A stretch of DNA of 64,000 bases from Paracidovorax citrulli (GCF_900100305.1 NZ_FNEY01000024.1:1-64000); one strand, 5' to 3'. Shown: positions 1-7,990, counted from the stretch's first letter. The notes: generated by a model from the letters alone, not told the origin. Program-made: numbers and translations.

Positions 1-2
1 GT

Positions 3-332
3 CTGTGCGGAGACGTACAGCAGGCCACGGGCCACTCGGTGAAGCTGGGCTGGGCGGACCAGGGCTATACGGGCGAGGTGGCAGCAGAGGCTGCAAGGGA
101 CAACGGCATCGATCTGCAGATCGTGAAGCTGCCCGAAGCGAAAAAGGGCTTCGTGCTGCTGCCCCGGCGCTGGGTGGTAGAGCGCAGCTTCGGGTGGCTG
201 GCGAGATTCCGCAGACTCACGCGGGACTACGAGCGCCTACCCGAAGTGCTCGGCGGGCTGCATTTCCTGGTCTTTGCCGTGCTCATGTTGCCTGCAGCCG
301 CACGGGTGCTGGCTGCGGCGGGAAGTTCATAA
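3..332 (+). CDS. IS5-family transposase, C-terminal part (runs off the left edge)
   Basis: This is the 3' end of an insertion-sequence transposase; the reading frame is open to the first bases of the window, so the gene begins outside it. Two hallmarks of IS5-type DDE transposases are visible: the ADQGYTGE segment around the second catalytic Asp, and the block RWVVERSFGWLARFRRL, which carries the catalytic Glu in the Y/R-E-K type signature. The frame closes with TAA at 330-332. Whether the element is intact cannot be judged because its left half and left terminal repeat are not in the window. I could not delimit the right terminal repeat by eye. The family call is good; the subgroup is uncertain. 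Confidence 0.85.
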   Translation: MCGDVQQATGHSVKLGWADQGYTGEVAAEAARDNGIDLQIVKLPEAKKGFVLLPRRWVVERSFGWLARFRRLTRDYERLPEVLGGLHFLVFAVLMLPAAARVLAAAGSS

Positions 333-342
333 CACGCTCTAT

Positions 343-525
343 GTGGACAAGGCGCTCAAAAAGCAATGGATCTACCTGGCGATATGGGCGGGGTTTTTTC
401 TGTCGCTTGCCTATTACGTCGCAGTGATGGCGTTGCGGATGGTTTGTGCTCGCAAGCTGCTGCTCCGCCGGGTTGATCCTTCGTTGCCCGGCGCACAGAT
501 GGAACTCGACTTCGGTCATCCATGA
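343..525 (+). CDS. Small membrane ORF next to the IS element, possibly a gene remnant
   Basis: A frame that continues out of the transposase 3' end encodes about 60 residues from a GTG at 343: a charged start (DKALKKQW), one strongly hydrophobic stretch (IYLAIWAGFFLSLAYYVAVM) typical of a transmembrane helix, then a basic segment and an acidic tail ending GHP. It could be the downstream fragment of a membrane-protein gene cut by the insertion, or a genuine tiny membrane protein. I do not recognise a family. Support is only the helix-like composition and open frame, so confidence is low. Confidence 0.3.
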   Translation: MDKALKKQWIYLAIWAGFFLSLAYYVAVMALRMVCARKLLLRRVDPSLPGAQMELDFGHP

Positions 526-601
526 CCTTCGAGCAGGTACGACAACCAAGTGTTACGTCCTCAACAGCCCCGCCCCTGGCCGTGCCGCTGAAAATCCACG
601 C

Positions 602-1222
602 ATGCCGATTTCCTCTTTTCTGACCGGGCCCGTGCAGCCCTCCCGGCGCGCCTTCTGCCGCGCAGTCGCACTGGTGTCCGGCGCCGTGGGCCTGGGCGCG
701 GCGCTGGTCACGCCGCCCGCGCAGGCCCAGCCCTCCTACACCATCACCACGCCGCAGATCCAGGATGCCCTGGCCGAAAAGCTGCCGCGCCGCTACCGGC
801 TCGGCGGACTGCTGAACCTGGAGGTGCAGGTGCCCGCGCTGCGCCTGCTGCCGGCGCAGAACCGCATCAACGCGGTGCTGCCCGTTGTCGCTTCAGGGCT
901 GGCGGTGTCCGATGGCGCACGCGATGCCTCCGGCTCGCTCGACGTGGATTTCGGGCTGCGCTACGAGCCCTCCGACCGCACGCTGCGCGCCCAGCAGATC
1001 CACGTCAATTCGCTGCGCATCGAAGGGCTCCGGTCGTCCGCCTCCGAGATGCTCAACGCCTACGCGCAGCAGCTGGCCACGCAATCGCTCGGCGAGGTGG
1101 TGCTGCACACCCTGCGTCCGCAGGACCTGGCGCTGGCCGACGGGCTGGGCATGCAGCCCGGGCCCATCACGGTGACGGAGCGTGGCCTGCGCGTGGACTT
1201 CGTGCAGAAGCCGGCGCCTTGA
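602..1222 (+). CDS. DUF1439 family exported protein
   Basis: A 206-residue protein whose mature part resembles DUF1439 proteins (the YceB-type group), which are small periplasmic or lipid-associated proteins of unknown role. The N-terminus carries a twin-arginine-like signal (SRRAFCR near residue 13) followed by a hydrophobic run and an AQA cleavage site, so Tat export is plausible. There is no lipobox Cys, unlike many relatives. The ATG at 602 is chosen because it begins just before the signal; the frame is open further upstream. It stands alone, followed 57 bp later by a small hypothetical gene. Confidence 0.7.
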   Translation: MPISSFLTGPVQPSRRAFCRAVALVSGAVGLGAALVTPPAQAQPSYTITTPQIQDALAEKLPRRYRLGGLLNLEVQVPALRLLPAQNRINAVLPVVASGLAVSDGARDASGSLDVDFGLRYEPSDRTLRAQQIHVNSLRIEGLRSSASEMLNAYAQQLATQSLGEVVLHTLRPQDLALADGLGMQPGPITVTERGLRVDFVQKPAP

Positions 1223-1279
1223 TCGCATCGCACTCGCCCATGTGGGGCGGACGTTCGTGACGGCCCCGGAGCCCGGACG

Positions 1280-1579
1280 ATGAACCCTGCAGTCTGTCCG
1301 GTGTGCGGTACCTCGGGAGCCGAAGAGGCGGACCGCAGGGGTCCGCGAGGGGCCTGGGTGCAGTTCATCGACTACGCAGGCGCCGAGGCATCCGGCCTGG
1401 GGCATCCCGAAGGACTGGCCTGTTTCTGCGCGGCGCACCACCCGGCAGCGCAGGCGCTCGCGCAGCTTTCCCGTGCCGAGGCGGTGGCGCAGTTGCGTGC
1501 CCGGTACCCCGCGCATCATCAGGAATCCGCTGCTGCACCTGCACCCGCCCGCCGCTGGTGGCAGTTCTGGCGCGCCTGA
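1280..1579 (+). CDS. Small hypothetical protein with CxxC and Cys/His pairs
   Basis: A 99-residue protein of unrecognised family. It opens with CPVCG (a likely metal-binding CxxC) and has a second cluster CFCAAHH about 40 residues later, so together they could bind one zinc ion. The remainder is Ala-rich helix, and it ends in a Trp-rich basic tail (RRWWQFW). It follows the DUF1439 gene on the same strand and converges on the tetR gene. The Cys/His arrangement is seen; zinc binding is inference. Confidence 0.6.
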   Translation: MNPAVCPVCGTSGAEEADRRGPRGAWVQFIDYAGAEASGLGHPEGLACFCAAHHPAAQALAQLSRAEAVAQLRARYPAHHQESAAAPAPARRWWQFWRA

Positions 1580-1603
1580 GCCCGACCGCCCCCGGGCGCT
1601 CCC

Positions 1604-2281
1604 CTACAGCCCCCGCTCCACCATGTCGAGCAGCCGCTGCGCCAGCGCCTCGCGCAGCGCTTCGGGGGCGCTGCGCAGGGGGCCGTCGATGGCGAGGAAG
1701 GCCATGCCGTGCACGGTGGACCAGGCGAGGTATTCCGCGCCGGGCCGGCGTTCGGCGGGCAGGGCACCGGCGGCCACGAGGTCGTCGAGGGCCGCGCCCA
1801 GGTGCTCGAAGGGGTTGAGCCCGCTGGCACCGCCTTTGTCGGGATCGGGTTCGCTCTCCACCGTGAAGGGTTGCCCGAACGCCATGCGGAACAGCCCGGT
1901 TTCCGACTGGGCGAAGCGCAGGTAGCCCCGGCCGACGGCGCGCACCTTGCCGTAGGCCCGCTCCGCGGCCGGGGCGTCCTCGGGCACGTTGGCGAGCTCT
2001 TCTTCCATGAACACGGCCATGGCGGCCACGGCGGCGGAGCGCACGGCGTCCAGCAGGTGCTGCCGGCTCGCGAAATGGCGGTAGGCCGCGTTGGGCGCCA
2101 CGCCCGCGCGCCGGGTGGCCTCGCGCAGCACGACGGCGTCGGGGCGACCCTGGCGCGCCAGTTCCAGCCCGGCATCGAGCAGGGCGCGGCGCAGGTCGCC
2201 GTGGCGGTAGGTGGCGCGGGGGGTGGTGGCGGATGGCGGGGTGGAAGAGGCCATGGCGTTTGCGATGTGGACAGTGTCCAT
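1604..2281 (-). CDS. TetR/AcrR family transcriptional regulator
   Basis: A 225-residue DNA-binding repressor-type protein. The helix-turn-helix lies at about residues 50-75 (LREATRRAGVAPNAAYRHF), preceded by the usual first helix; the C-terminal ligand domain looks like the WHG (TetR_C_33) type. It diverges from the VOC gene at 2344. Two near-identical palindromes occur at 2268-2280 and 2299-2311, the first overlapping codons 1-5 of this start. A second in-frame ATG at 2254 would place that palindrome wholly upstream; the upstream start has the better Shine-Dalgarno-like AAGG. Autoregulation and control of the VOC gene are inferred from the palindromes. The ligand is unknown. Confidence 0.85.
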   Translation of the reverse strand: MDTVHIANAMASSTPPSATTPRATYRHGDLRRALLDAGLELARQGRPDAVVLREATRRAGVAPNAAYRHFASRQHLLDAVRSAAVAAMAVFMEEELANVPEDAPAAERAYGKVRAVGRGYLRFAQSETGLFRMAFGQPFTVESEPDPDKGGASGLNPFEHLGAALDDLVAAGALPAERRPGAEYLAWSTVHGMAFLAIDGPLRSAPEALREALAQRLLDMVERGL

Positions 2282-2311
2282 TGTCTCTGCTACCTTTGTG
2301 GACGGTGTTCA
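2268..2311. promoter_or_regulatory. Tandem palindromic operators between tetR and the VOC gene
   Basis: TGGACAGTGTCCA (2268-2280) is a perfect odd-centred palindrome and TGGACGGTGTTCA (2299-2311) is a near copy of it, extendable to TGTG...CACA. Their centres are 31 bp apart, about three helical turns, so two dimers would sit on the same face. The position between divergent genes fits binding by the adjacent TetR protein, which is an inference. Confidence 0.7.
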
Positions 2312-2343
2312 CATATGGATGGCCCCCCAGCCGAGGAGACCCC

Positions 2344-2778
2344 ATGAAAATCCAACCGTACCTTTTCTTCGACGGCCGCTGCGAGGAGGCGCTGGCCTTC
2401 TACCAGAAGGCGCTGGGCGCCGAGGTCACCATGCTGCTGCGCTTCAAGGACAACCCCGATCCACCCCAGGAAGGCACCTGCGGCGGCGCGCCGGGGGCGC
2501 CCGCGCCGTCGCCCGACAAGGTGATGCATGCCGAGTTCCGCATCGGCGAAACCCACGTGCTGGCTTCGGACGGCATGTGCGGCGGGCAGCCCCGCTTCGA
2601 AGGCATCTCGCTGGCGATCACGCCGGCCGATGCGGCCGATGCGCAGCGCGTCTTCACCGCGCTGGGCGAAGGCGGGCAGGTGCAGGTGCCGCTGGGTCCG
2701 GCGTTCTTCTCGCCCGCCTTCGGCATGGTGGCCGACCGTTTCGGCGTGTCCTGGATGGTGGTGGCGCCGCAGACCTGA
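2344..2778 (+). CDS. VOC family protein (PhnB-like glyoxalase/dioxygenase fold)
   Basis: A 144-residue protein with the start MKIQPYLFFDGRCEEALAFY, typical of the PhnB/3-demethylubiquinone-methyltransferase-like branch of the vicinal oxygen chelate superfamily. It later shows MHAEFRIG and a C-terminal FGVSWMV segment, both usual in that branch. The reaction cannot be deduced; many relatives are uncharacterised resistance or degradation proteins. ATG at 2344 is preceded by GGAGA. Divergence from tetR, with shared operators, suggests it is the regulator's target. Confidence 0.8.
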   Translation: MKIQPYLFFDGRCEEALAFYQKALGAEVTMLLRFKDNPDPPQEGTCGGAPGAPAPSPDKVMHAEFRIGETHVLASDGMCGGQPRFEGISLAITPADAADAQRVFTALGEGGQVQVPLGPAFFSPAFGMVADRFGVSWMVVAPQT

Positions 2779-2926
2779 CAGCGCCGCACGGGCTGGCGGG
2801 ACCGGGCGGAGCCGTCCTACAGCGCACCGGAGCGTGCGGGCTGCACAGTGGGACAAGGTGCCTGCCGCCGCCGGGTCGCGTGCCCGCCCGCGCAGGGCCG
2901 CGCACCCGTCCCCCTCGCGCCCGCCC

Positions 2927-3595
2927 ATGAAACGCAGCATCGATCCTTCGAACCTCTCCGCCGCTCCGGACCGGGCCGCCTCCGCCCGTGCCGCCAACGC
3001 GCCCCTGCCGGCGCACGTGGTGCATGCCGAGAGCCTGACGGACATCCTCGACCAGATGGCGGCGCTGGCCGGGCGGGCCGGCGTAGTGCGCGTAGAGGAT
3101 ATGGTGGCGGCGTTCGGCCGCCGCAGCTACGGTCCGCTGCTCGTGGTGCCGGCCCTGCTGGAGCTGTCGCCGGTGGGCGCGGTGCCCGGAGTGCCGACGG
3201 CGCTCGCGTGCGTGGTGGTGCTGTTCGCGGCGCAGATGCTCGTGGGCCGCCGCCATGTGTGGGTCCCGGGCTTCCTGGCCCGGCGCAGCCTCGGCGCGGC
3301 GCGGCTGTCGCGTGCGGTGCGCGCATTGCGTCCCTGGGCGGAACGCGCCGACCGCTGGTTCCACGGGCGGCTGTGCGTGCTGACGGGCGGTGTGTTCATC
3401 CGCGTGGCGGCGGCCGGCTGCATCGCGCTGGCCTGCACGGTGCCGCCGCTGGAGCTCGTGCCGTTCGCCAGTTCCGCGCCCATGTCGGCGGTAGCGATGT
3501 TCGGCCTGTCGGTGATGGCGCGCGACGGGTTGCTCATGCTCGGTGCGATGGCGTTGGCCGGGCTGGCCGTGGGGCTGCTGGCGATCATGGCCTGA
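2927..3595 (+). CDS. ExoD-like integral membrane protein
   Basis: A 222-residue protein with an N-terminal cytosolic segment (DILDQMAALAGRAG...VEDMVAAFGRRSYGPLL) and about four hydrophobic helices in the second half. This is the layout of the ExoD family, first linked to exopolysaccharide synthesis in rhizobia; the biochemical role is unknown. ATG at 2927 is the start nearest the conserved region. A CCTAC element lies about 110 bp upstream at 2816. The long frame upstream of 2927 is out of register with the VOC gene and is not coding. Confidence 0.75.
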   Translation: MKRSIDPSNLSAAPDRAASARAANAPLPAHVVHAESLTDILDQMAALAGRAGVVRVEDMVAAFGRRSYGPLLVVPALLELSPVGAVPGVPTALACVVVLFAAQMLVGRRHVWVPGFLARRSLGAARLSRAVRALRPWAERADRWFHGRLCVLTGGVFIRVAAAGCIALACTVPPLELVPFASSAPMSAVAMFGLSVMARDGLLMLGAMALAGLAVGLLAIMA

Positions 3596-3622
3596 CGGCG
3601 GCCGGCACGGGGGCGGCATGCC

Positions 3623-3684
3623 TTCGCGCGACCGGGCATCGTTTCGTGCGTTGGCGGCCGGCGTGCGGGGCGCAAGCGCATGCT
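3623..3684 (+). promoter_or_regulatory. PIP box and -10 element upstream of candidate effector 1
   Basis: TTCGC (3623-3627), 15 bases, then TTCGT (3643-3647) matches the plant-inducible-promoter box TTCGB-N15-TTCGB bound by HrpX/HrpB-type AraC activators of type III secretion. A YANNNT -10 element, CATGCT, is at 3679-3684, 31 bases after the box, within the 30-32 bases known for such promoters. The start codon follows about 78 bp later. Match and spacing are seen directly; regulation by an HrpX homologue is inferred. Confidence 0.75.
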
Positions 3685-3761
3685 GGGGCATTCCCACTGC
3701 GATCCTGCGGTGAGGGGCGGTATCTGGCCGCTCCCGCCGTGCCTCGCGTTCCCGGAGCGCA

Positions 3762-4910
3762 ATGATGTCCGTCTCACGATTACTTTCCCAAGGGGCCAAG
3801 CGGCTCCAAAGCGGCCTGGGCCACTTGACCGGCCTGGCGAAGAACTCTTCCACCCGTCCGCATGCCGGATCGGGCCAGCACGTCCAGCCCGAGGGCCTGG
3901 GCGCGCGGCACGGACGGCAGGGGCCCACGCCGATGGCCCCGCGCAATCCGGCGCGCCCTGGAGCGGCGAGGTATTCCGCGCCGCAGGGCCATGCCGCGCC
4001 GCCGTCACGGCCCGCACCGACGCGGCCGGCCCCGCAGCGGCCCCTGGCATCCCATGGCCCTGCCATGCCGCAACCGCATTTCACCCAGGCCCAGGCCCGG
4101 CCCCAGGCCCGGCCCCAGGCCCAGGCCCGGCCGGCCTCCGGGCCGGTCGGCCTGCAGCACATCGCGGCGATGGCCTCTCCGGCATCGGCCGCGGCGCATG
4201 CGGCATCGCCCACTAAGGCCGCCCCCCTGCGCACGGGGTACCAGCCGGCGCCTGCCGGGCCGGTGCGCAGGTCGCATGCGGACGAGGTCGCGGATGCCGC
4301 GGCCGATTTGCAGGAGCAGGTGAAGGCGTCGAGCCGCAAGCTCTATGACCTGACCAACGCGCGTGATTCCGCCGAAACGGACGAGGATTACTCTGCCGCC
4401 GAGGTTGCCATCAACGCGCTCAAGCAGGAGCGGGCCGGCGTCATTCTGATGAGCAATATCCTCAGTGGCGCGGACCGCGGCGGTGCCCGGCAGATGCAGG
4501 CACTGCGGGGATTCTCCGGTGCGCCGGCTCTGGTGGACTCGCGCTCCCTGCGCCATGCGGGCGAGCTGCGCCTTCAGGCCCAGGCACTGCGCAGCAATGC
4601 CGCCGCCCTGCGCAGCGCGCAGGCGCAGTTCGGCCCCGTCAGCGATCTGGCCGGGAAGGCCCAAACCCTCAGGACGGCACTGAAGCAGCACGAGCTGCCG
4701 CTCGCGGCACGCCAGGAGCTGGAGTCCGTGCTGCGCGGTTTCGAGAACTACGCCGCGCTCGACGCCATGGTGCGCGATGCCGATCGCGCCCTCCGCCGGA
4801 TGGGTGGCATGGGCATGATGGACGGTATCCCGACCACCGCCGCCGAGCGCAGGGCCGCCGACGATGCCGAGCGCAGGGCTGCCCAGGAAGCGCTGGACAA
4901 CGGCTACTGA
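3762..4910 (+). CDS. Candidate type III secreted effector, unknown function
   Basis: A 382-residue protein with no recognised enzymatic domain. Residues 1-45 are rich in Ser, Gly, Gln and Asn with few acidic residues, as in type III secretion signals. Residues 50-170 are a Pro/Ala/Arg/Gln low-complexity region including repeats of the AQARPQARPQ type. Residues 175-360 are Ala/Leu/Arg-rich helices with coiled-coil character (for example AGELRLQAQALRSNAAALRSAQ), ending in a charged tail. Two adjacent ATGs (3762, 3765) follow GGAG. The PIP box at 3623-3647 is the main reason for the effector call. A hairpin with a short T run follows at 4990. Secretion has not been shown from sequence. Confidence 0.7.
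   Translation: MMSVSRLLSQGAKRLQSGLGHLTGLAKNSSTRPHAGSGQHVQPEGLGARHGRQGPTPMAPRNPARPGAARYSAPQGHAAPPSRPAPTRPAPQRPLASHGPAMPQPHFTQAQARPQARPQAQARPASGPVGLQHIAAMASPASAAAHAASPTKAAPLRTGYQPAPAGPVRRSHADEVADAAADLQEQVKASSRKLYDLTNARDSAETDEDYSAAEVAINALKQERAGVILMSNILSGADRGGARQMQALRGFSGAPALVDSRSLRHAGELRLQAQALRSNAAALRSAQAQFGPVSDLAGKAQTLRTALKQHELPLAARQELESVLRGFENYAALDAMVRDADRALRRMGGMGMMDGIPTTAAERRAADDAERRAAQEALDNGY
4086..4134 (+). repeat. Short tandem repeats in the low-complexity region of candidate effector 1
   Basis: Imperfect 6- and 12-bp units of the CAGGCC / CAGGCCCGGCCC type are repeated about four times, encoding alternating Gln-Ala and Arg-Pro pairs in the disordered linker. Because units are multiples of three, copy-number change would lengthen or shorten the linker without shifting the frame. 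Confidence 0.6.
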
Positions 4911-4946
4911 TCCGGAGCGGCGGCGCGAGGGTGCGTCCGGCATCGT

Positions 4947-4980
4947 CCTACGCGGCCGTGCCGCCGCATGGCCTACAACC
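4947..4980 (+). promoter_or_regulatory. Candidate promoter of the CCTAC-N19-GCCTA type
   Basis: CCTAC at 4947-4951, 19 bases, then GCCTACAAC from 4971. The same arrangement occurs at 7991 (plus) and 20686 (minus), each upstream of a gene. Here it would drive the short-chain dehydrogenase at 5033. The second element resembles a -10 box; which sigma factor uses it is unknown. Confidence 0.45.
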
Positions 4981-4989
4981 GGGGCAAGA

Positions 4990-5019
4990 GCCCGGCCACA
5001 AGGGCCGGGCATCGCTTTT
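4990..5019 (+). terminator. Weak Rho-independent terminator after candidate effector 1
   Basis: An 8-bp perfect stem (GCCCGGCC / GGCCGGGC) with loop ACAAG at 4990-5010, followed by ATCGCTTTTG. The T run is short and offset, so termination may be partial. It lies in what would be the 5' leader of the next gene if the CCTAC promoter at 4947 is used. Confidence 0.45.
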
Positions 5020-5032
5020 GCAGGATATCTCC

Positions 5033-6103
5033 ATGCCCCTTTCCGACGATCCCGATCGCGCCCTGCGCGAAGATCCCTCTTCCTCCGATCCCGAGACGGC
5101 CGACGCGGACACGCAGGCCCGGGCGGCCGACGCCGCCCACGTGCCCGAGCATCCGGTGGTGGTCATCACCGGTGCCTCCAGCGGCATCGGCCATGCCATC
5201 GCGCTGGCCTTCGCGCGGCGCGGGGCCTGCCTGGTGCTGGCATCGCGCAATCCCGATACGCTGGCCCCCGTGGCGCTGGCCTGCCGCAAGGCCGGCGGCC
5301 ATGCCATCGGCGTGCCCACCGACGTGACCGATGCCTCCGCGGTGCGCGTGCTTGCGCAGAAGGCGCTGCGGCATTTCGGCCGCATCGACGTCTGGGTGAA
5401 CGGCGTGGGCGTGGGCGCGATAGGCCGCTTCGACGAGGTGCCGGTGGAGGCCCACCGCCGGGTGCTGGAGGCCAACCTGCTGGGGCACCTGCACGGCGCG
5501 CACGCCGTGCTGCCGCATTTCCGCGAGCGCGGGGTGGGGCGGCTCATCAACCTGATCTCCATAGGCGGCTGGGTGCCGGCGCCCTACGCCGCGGCCTACA
5601 CCGCCAGCAAGTTCGGCCTGCGGGGCCTGTCCGAGAGCCTGCGCGCCGAGGTGTCCGATCTGCCGCACGTGCATGTCTGCGACGTGGCGCCGACCTTCGT
5701 CGATTCGCCCGGCCTCTCGCATGGCGCCAACTACACGGGCCGGCGCATCCGGCCGCCGCTGCCGATGGTCGATCCGCACCGGGTCGCCGAAACCGTGGTG
5801 GGGTTGTCGAGGGCCCTGCGTCCGCGCTCCGTGACCTGGATGGGCCTGGGCGCGCTGCCCGGCCGGGTGGCGCATGCGGTGGCGCCGGACACCGTGGCGC
5901 GCTGGATGCGCTGCCTCTCCGACTGGGGCCTCGCGCGGGCGCGGCCGGAGCCCGAAAGCGACGGCAATCTCTTCGCGCCCTCGCAGGGCACGGCGGTGGC
6001 GGGCGGCCACCGCAAGCGCCGCGCCGGCGCGGTGGGGCTGGTGGTGGCCCTGGGCGTGGCGGGCATCGCCTACGGCTGGTGGGCCGGGCGCCAGCGGCGC
6101 TGA
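5033..6103 (+). CDS. Short-chain dehydrogenase/reductase with C-terminal membrane anchor
   Basis: A 356-residue SDR-superfamily oxidoreductase. The NAD(P)-binding TGASSGIG is at about residues 46-53, and the active-site Tyr/Lys pair is in YTASK. The C-terminus, after a basic stretch (HRKRR), is one hydrophobic helix (VGLVVALGVAGIAYGWW), so the enzyme is probably tethered to the inner membrane. It is longer than a classical SDR (about 250) because of an acidic N-terminal extension of about 40 residues and the anchor. The substrate is unknown. ATG at 5033 was chosen; the frame is open upstream through the hairpin. Confidence 0.85.
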   Translation: MPLSDDPDRALREDPSSSDPETADADTQARAADAAHVPEHPVVVITGASSGIGHAIALAFARRGACLVLASRNPDTLAPVALACRKAGGHAIGVPTDVTDASAVRVLAQKALRHFGRIDVWVNGVGVGAIGRFDEVPVEAHRRVLEANLLGHLHGAHAVLPHFRERGVGRLINLISIGGWVPAPYAAAYTASKFGLRGLSESLRAEVSDLPHVHVCDVAPTFVDSPGLSHGANYTGRRIRPPLPMVDPHRVAETVVGLSRALRPRSVTWMGLGALPGRVAHAVAPDTVARWMRCLSDWGLARARPEPESDGNLFAPSQGTAVAGGHRKRRAGAVGLVVALGVAGIAYGWWAGRQRR

Positions 6104-6244
6104 CCCACTGACCGTACCGGCTGCTCCGGGGCGGCTGCAACTCATCAATACCTCGACCGTGTCGAGGGGGCATTGCAGGCGCGGCACAATGCCGCGTTTT
6201 TGCGGGTCCGGGCCGTGCCGGGGCCCGCGACAGACCGCCCTCCC

Positions 6245-7951
6245 ATGGTGTTTTCGCTCTCCTGGTTCGTGTCCCGTGGGCATGCGCTGCTGCGCAGCGC
6301 ATGGTTCTCCCTGGTACTGGTTTGCCTGCTGGCCCTGGGCCTGATCGTGCTGGGCCACGACGGCAAGCGCGTGGCGCAGCTCGTGGCGCTGGCCGCGCCC
6401 CCCTTCGCCTGGCTTTTCCTGCCCGTGCGCCGCGCCTGGGTGCATCGCCTGCGGTCTGCGCTGCTGTGGGCCTGGGCGATGGCGTTCGCGCTCGACGGTG
6501 TGGCGCGCGCCTACCTGCTGGACGCCTACCAGGCCGCGCCGGACAGCGCGATGGTGCTGGGTGCCGTGGCCAACACCAATGCGCGCGAGGGCGCGGAGTA
6601 CCTGCGCATGCACTGGCGCGCCGCGCTGCTGGCGGTATCCGGTGTGACGGCCGTGGCGGCGGTGCTGGCCGTCTGCCTGGCGCGGGGGCTGCGCAGCCCG
6701 CAGCCGCCGGCCCGGGAACGGCCCCGGCCGCCGTCGCGCGCCCGCCGCGCGGCCCTGTGGGGGCTGGGCGGCGCGGTGATGCTGCCGGGTGCCGCGGCCT
6801 ATGCCAGCAAGCCCTGGCGGCGGCTGCACCCGGTGCTTTTCTGGACGCAGTGGGGCGACAAGGTCGAGCACGTGCGCGCCGACTGGGCCGGGCAGCAGGG
6901 CGCGCGGCAGGCGCTGCTCGAACGCGCGCGCGCCGATGCCCCTTCCATGGCCGAGGACGGGCCCGCGCTCGTGGTGCTCGTGATCTCCGACAGCGTGAAC
7001 CGCGACAACATGTCGCTCTACGGCTATGCCCGGCCCACCACGCCGGGGCTGCAGGCGCAGCAGGCAGTGCTGGGCGAGGCGTTCACGGCCTTCCGCCAGG
7101 CCTGGTCGGCCGATGCGACCACGCTGCCCGCGCTGCGCAATTTCTTCCGCTTCGGCGAACCCGATGCGGCACACCCCCACCATGCGCTGGCCATCGCGCG
7201 CGCGGCCGGTTACAAGGTCTGGTGGATGAGCAATCACGACGACGTGGGCATCGAGCAGATGCACGCGCGCATGGCGGACATCACCGAGATGAACAACCGC
7301 ACGCCCGGCCGCTCCGGGGCGTCGCTCGACGGCGAAGTGCTCGATGGCCTGGAGGAAGCGCTGGCCGATCCCGCGCCGCGCAAGCTGCTCGTGCTGCATC
7401 TCATGGGCGCGCACCCGCATTACGACCTGCGCTTCCCCGAGGGCGCCAATCCCTTCGACGACCGGCCGGATGCGGTGGACGCGATGCTGGAACGCGCCGG
7501 CCGGCCGGCCTGGCTGCGCGACCGGCGCGAGGAATACGACGCGGCGGTGCTCTACCACGACGGCATCGTCTCCACCGTCCTGCGGCGTACCCGCGAAGGC
7601 GGCACGCCGGGCGGCTACCGGGCCTTCATGTACCTCTCCGACCATGGACAGGAAGTGGGGCACGGCGCCAACTGGGCCGGGCACAGCCCGGCCACGCCGG
7701 CGGGCTACCGCATTCCGGCCATCGTGTGGCACAACGGCCGTGCGCCGCTGGCCCCGCAGGGGCTGGACCGGCGTCCACTGCGCGCGGACTGGGCGGGCCA
7801 TACGCTGGTGCAGTTGCTGCGCATCGACTGGAAGGGCTATCGTGCGGACCGCGATGTGCTCAGTCCGGGCTACCGGTGGTCTCCGCCCGAAGTGGCGGCC
7901 CTGGCGGAAGCGTCCCGCGCGCAGGTCCGGCAGGAACCGGCCCCGCACTGA
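6245..7951 (+). CDS. Lipid A phosphoethanolamine-transferase-like membrane sulfatase (EptA/CptA type)
   Basis: A 568-residue protein with hydrophobic helices over the first 190 residues and a periplasmic alkaline-phosphatase-fold domain after them. Metal- and substrate-site motifs are visible: ISDSVNRDNMSLYGY at the domain start, the Thr nucleophile region ADATTLPAL, LHLMGAHPHYD, and SDHGQEVGH near the end. Enzymes of this group move phosphoethanolamine from phosphatidylethanolamine onto lipid A or core sugars in the periplasm, altering charge and polymyxin sensitivity. The exact acceptor cannot be read. ATG at 6245 starts the first helix region; GGCACAATG near 6182-6190 may be the -10 region. 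Confidence 0.8.
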   Translation: MVFSLSWFVSRGHALLRSAWFSLVLVCLLALGLIVLGHDGKRVAQLVALAAPPFAWLFLPVRRAWVHRLRSALLWAWAMAFALDGVARAYLLDAYQAAPDSAMVLGAVANTNAREGAEYLRMHWRAALLAVSGVTAVAAVLAVCLARGLRSPQPPARERPRPPSRARRAALWGLGGAVMLPGAAAYASKPWRRLHPVLFWTQWGDKVEHVRADWAGQQGARQALLERARADAPSMAEDGPALVVLVISDSVNRDNMSLYGYARPTTPGLQAQQAVLGEAFTAFRQAWSADATTLPALRNFFRFGEPDAAHPHHALAIARAAGYKVWWMSNHDDVGIEQMHARMADITEMNNRTPGRSGASLDGEVLDGLEEALADPAPRKLLVLHLMGAHPHYDLRFPEGANPFDDRPDAVDAMLERAGRPAWLRDRREEYDAAVLYHDGIVSTVLRRTREGGTPGGYRAFMYLSDHGQEVGHGANWAGHSPATPAGYRIPAIVWHNGRAPLAPQGLDRRPLRADWAGHTLVQLLRIDWKGYRADRDVLSPGYRWSPPEVAALAEASRAQVRQEPAPH

Positions 7952-7990
7952 CGGCGGGGCAAGGTCAGCGCCGGCCGTGTGGGGCCTCCT

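Noticed and set aside
2816-2850. Fourth copy of the CCTAC-N19 motif upstream of the ExoD gene
   Set aside because: The first element is present, but the second reads GCTGCACAGT, out of register with the other three, so I did not list it as a promoter.
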